In this document: in pieces, positions 5,548 to 6,977 of the stretch
Layout: each line of letters starts with the position of its first letter
Numbering within the stretch: position 1 is the stretch's first letter
NCBI GenBank assembly: GCA_009776715.1
Contig: WRNF01000099.1
Location: 1 to 6,977 of the forward strand
Source: Treponema sp.
GTDB taxonomy: Bacteria > Spirochaetota > Spirochaetia > Treponematales > Breznakiellaceae
Direction of reading: 5' to 3'
DNA: 6,977 bases
Notes under the pieces: model-generated
Seen by the model: the letters and a program-made list of their open reading frames with translations, nothing else
Told to the model about the DNA's origin: nothing
The model's database searches: none
Program-made: the position numbers and the translations under genes

Positions 5548-6323
5548 CGCTTTTCCTTTTTCTTGCTGTTTTTTCTTCCAGCTTTTTCAACCCTGCGACA
5601 AACCGGTCAAAGTCACTTTCAAACAACCTGTCCTGAATAATACGATATTTTTCAAATTCGCATAATGCGTGGTCTTCGGCTATTTGTGCTGATATTGTAC
5701 CTGCATTGGTTAAGAGTTCATTACCGTCTGCCTGCAAGATCAAGTCAAGGTGATGCGCCCAATCGATCATTGTCATGGGCATTTTTGCCATTGCCCGGCG
5801 TTCAGCCAGGTCAAGGTATGCCGATACAATCAGTTCAAGGGAACGCATTTCTTCCTCAGATAAATAGTTTTTTGCTATCATAACATCGCTGCGCTGAATT
5901 TTTCCATCAGGGGCATCGTTCCATGTCGTCAATCCCATGTTTTTCTGTTCAGCATTGGCGCAGTTGTAAATGACCTCGGCGGCTGTATTGCCGTACACGG
6001 CAAAATGCAGCTTGTTCTGCACTTTTGCAAAAAACTCTCTGGTAGTTTTCGCTGTTTTATCGTAATCAAGAGAAGTTGCGTAAATATCGGTGATCTTTTG
6101 ATAAAAACGTCGTTCGGACAGACGAATTTCACGTATTTTTTCAAGCTGCTTGTCAAAATAATCTTCTGTGAGAATGGTTCCGCCCTGTTTCAGGCGTTCT
6201 TCATCCATAACCCAGCCCTGTATAACGCATTTCGATGCTTTGCTGATTGTCCCCTGTAGCGGCAATAAAGGTAAGGTATTCAGCCGCACTTGATCGAATG
6301 GTAATGTGTTTCTTTTTGTTCAT
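5537..6323 (-). pseudogene. rhuM: rhuM-family gene with internal deletion and frameshift
   Basis: RhuM-family proteins (named after the Salmonella SPI-3 gene; biochemical role unclear) are often encoded within type I restriction-modification loci. The true start is ATG at 6323-6321, with GAGGAG (complement of 6330-6335) six bases upstream. It reads MNKKKHITIRSSAAEYLTFI to about 6222, the normal N-terminus. This frame then hits TGA at 6201-6203. From about 6226 the next frame carries the normal C-terminal two thirds to TAG at 5537: VIQGWVMDEERLKQGG, SERRFYQKITDIYATSLDYD, FFAKVQNKLHFAVYGNTAAE, MGLTTW, AKNYLSEEE and PMTMIDWAHHLD. Around 90 residues, including the helix-turn-helix-like region that normally lies between the two parts, are missing at the junction near 6220-6227. 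A GTG at 6289 opens the downstream frame but translates the N-terminal region out of frame, giving nonsense residues. So the gene is broken, although a C-terminal protein could still be made. Confidence 0.85.
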
Positions 6324-6355
6324 TCCTCACTCCTCATTCCTAACTCCTAATTCTT
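6321..6355. repeat. Five heptamer tandem repeats carrying the rhuM ribosome binding site
   Basis: On the + strand the units are CATTCCT, CACTCCT, CATTCCT, AACTCCT and AATTCTT, a strict 7-base period. On the - strand they read AGGAATG, AGGAGTG and so on, providing repeated purine-rich Shine-Dalgarno motifs; the last unit contains the rhuM ATG. They fill exactly the gap between the upstream remnant's stop (6354) and rhuM. They resemble the short tandemly repeated heptamers described in cyanobacteria. Confidence 0.7.
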
Positions 6356-6398
6356 ATCCCCAAACCCCTTCAATAATCCGCCGGCAATATAACTCCCA
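6354..6398 (-). pseudogene. C-terminal tail resembling HsdS (or an N-6 methylase C-terminus)
   Basis: The - strand frame reads WELYCRRIIEGVWG followed by TAA at 6354-6356. Specificity subunits and some N-6 methylases of type I systems commonly end in an ELYE-x-RI-x-VWG-like sequence. Only 14 codons remain, bounded upstream by a stop (6399-6401) and by repeat B. It immediately precedes the heptamers and rhuM, the place where hsdS often lies. The stretch is too short for certainty; it gains weight from the second, longer tail at 6532-6687. Confidence 0.35.
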
Positions 6399-6401
6399 TT
6401 A

Positions 6402-6517
6402 GCTCACGCAAAGGCGCAAAGAAAGAAGAAGAGGTTAACAACGGAGGGCACGGAGGAACACGGAGTTTTATAGAAATTTTTTTTATTTCTCCTTGTATCT
6501 CTGTGTCCTCTGTTGTT
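6402..6517 (+). repeat. Dispersed repeat B with a 29-bp-arm hairpin
   Basis: It begins with CTCACGCAAAGGCGCAAAG (6403-6421). Arms 6437-6465 and 6489-6517 are inverted copies with 23 of 29 Watson-Crick matches. Four of the six differences would be G-U pairs in a + strand transcript, leaving only two true mismatches. An inner stem, AGAAAT (6472-6477) with ATTTCT, closes on a T6 loop. The two arms read AACAACGGAGGGCACGG and its counterpart. It has the form of a non-coding, MITE-like or REP-like element, inserted between two HsdS-like tails. Confidence 0.65.
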
Positions 6518-6531
6518 TATAATCTTCATTG

Positions 6532-6687
6532 CTACTCCCATACCTTTTCCACGATCTGCTTAATCTTTTGCTCGTACACAAGCACCAATTCCTGGCAGCT
6601 GTCAACCAATTTTCGTTCCGCCTCAATTTTCGCAACAATTTCTCATTGGATTTCAATTGGCGGCAGGGAATTTATTCCCATTTTTTC
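6532..6687 (-). pseudogene. C-terminal fragment of type I restriction specificity subunit (HsdS-like), with internal stop
   Basis: The - strand frame reads EKMGINSLPPIEIQ, then TGA (6643-6645), then EIVAKIEAERKLVDSCQELV and ...VYEQKIKQIVEKVWE, with TAG at 6532-6534. LPP-x-E-x-Q, then EIVAKIEAER, then a helix ending in KVWE is the typical last conserved repeat of HsdS. The same block occurs at the C-terminus of some N-6 DNA methylases, which remains the main alternative. The long helix forms the coiled-coil spacer of the specificity subunit. An in-frame TGA replaces a glutamine or glutamate codon, and the upstream end abuts repeat C near 6688. It is therefore a non-functional remnant. On the same strand it precedes rhuM, matching known hsdS-rhuM arrangements. 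Confidence 0.55.
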
Positions 6688-6720
6688 AAGCAAAGACGCA
6701 AAGAACGCAGAGACGCAGAG
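6688..6720. repeat. Dispersed repeat C (CGCAAAGAACGCAGAGACGCAG type)
   Basis: The sequence AAGCAAAGACGCAAAG, then AACGCAGAGACGCAGAGGGG, shares the vocabulary of repeats A and B. It begins where the recognisable HsdS-like frame ends. An AT-rich tail (about 6721-6795) with near-repeats AATTAGCAATTAAC follows and shows no gene. Confidence 0.55.
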
Positions 6721-6795
6721 GGGAATAGGGTACAAGGAACAATTAGCAATTAACAAAGTAAGATTAACTAACTGATATACCTAACCACATTTCCG

Positions 6796-6933
6796 TTACG
6801 CCGCTAACTCATTCTTTTTTTGCTCTCTTTCAGACCATAAAATTGGTTTAATATCATAATTTTTAAATGAATCTAGGTAACCGTCAAAACAACCACTTCT
6901 GGTGTCCAGTAACGGTATAAAGTAAAATACCCT
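6796..6933 (-). pseudogene. Unidentified C-terminal coding fragment
   Basis: The - strand frame ends at TAA (6796-6798) with the residues LDSFKNYDIKPILWSEREQK then KNELAA. It looks like a genuine protein C-terminus, balanced in charge with plausible strand and helix segments. The frame stays open upstream to a TGA at 6934-6936 and has no start codon context, so most of the gene is missing. If the GTAA sequence at 6877 is a transposon end, only 6796-6876 is original gene. I do not recognise the family. Confidence 0.3.
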
Positions 6934-6958
6934 TCAAAATCACATTTTGGAGGAATAA
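6877..6958 (+). mobile_element. Possible left end and leader of an IS66-like element
   Basis: GTAACCGTCAAAACAACC begins at 6877. IS66-family ends characteristically start with GTAA, and the first gene (an accessory protein) usually starts within about 100 bases, as does the ATG at 6959 here. The leader holds GGTATAAAGTAAAAT (6914-6928), which could contain a promoter. The right end and an 8-bp target duplication cannot be seen. The - strand frame running through this boundary argues weakly against it. Confidence 0.3.
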
Positions 6959-6977
6959 ATGAAGTTTAGCAAAGAAG
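6959..6977 (+). CDS. Start of a gene running off the right edge
   Basis: GGAGG at 6949-6953, five bases before ATG at 6959, is the strongest ribosome binding site in the window. Only MKFSKE is visible. This is compatible with the N-terminus of IS66 accessory proteins (TnpA-like), which often begin MK-x-(S/T)KEE, but six residues do not identify a protein. The GTAA end candidate 82 bases upstream supports that reading. Confidence 0.55.

Noticed and set aside
5201..5665. A 154-codon + strand open frame
   Set aside because: It runs antisense across the AlbA_2-like stub, repeat A and the rhuM C-terminus. Its residues follow the repeat units, it has no ribosome binding site, and it shows no family motif.
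6503..6775. A 90-codon + strand open frame
   Set aside because: It is antisense to the HsdS-like tail and crosses repeats B and C. It has no start context or recognisable motif.

Overview
The window looks like accessory-rich chromosome from an anaerobic bacterium, most likely a spirochaete of the Treponema group. This rests on the style of the small Crp/Fnr regulator, on a secreted protein of a type I associate with treponemes, and on a GC-rich housekeeping gene beside AT-rich, decayed islands. No rRNA or other decisive marker is present, so the assignment is an inference.

Left part (1-2369, mostly + strand). The C-terminal two thirds of an IS630-family transposase runs in from the left edge. 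A short zone of repeats and hairpins follows. Next come a Crp/Fnr-family regulator (870-1436) and a putative lipoprotein (1549-2217). Between these two lies a perfect 14-bp palindrome, TTAACATATGTTAA, that matches the PrfA-box pattern and sits about 41 bp upstream of a plausible transcription start. Just after the lipoprotein there is a Shine-Dalgarno site followed by ATA instead of ATG. That opens the first membrane segment of what looks like a 4Fe-4S membrane protein, cut off after 28 codons. The group reads as a small redox or envelope operon under local Crp/Fnr control that has lost its downstream part.

Middle part (2370-5029, - strand). An intact prolyl-tRNA synthetase (proS) is preceded by an intact flavoprotein of the NADPH-dependent FMN reductase/iron-sulfur flavoprotein type with a CX2CX2CX7C motif. 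An interrupted dyad lies upstream of the flavoprotein gene. These are the only clearly healthy housekeeping or metabolic genes.

Right part (about 5250-6700, - strand). This is a graveyard of a type I restriction-modification/defence locus. In transcription order it holds two C-terminal tails resembling HsdS (or the C-terminus of an N-6 methylase), a RhuM-family gene broken by an internal deletion with frameshift, a 34-codon frame overlapping the rhuM stop, and the first 20 or so codons of what looks like an AlbA_2/Schlafen-type protein. Dispersed repeats of the CGCAAAGACGCAAAG / CACGGAGGACACGGAG kind separate the remnants, and one of them forms a long hairpin. Heptamer tandem repeats supply the rhuM ribosome binding site. 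The window ends with an unidentified C-terminal coding fragment, a possible IS66-like end starting GTAA, and the first six codons of a + strand gene.
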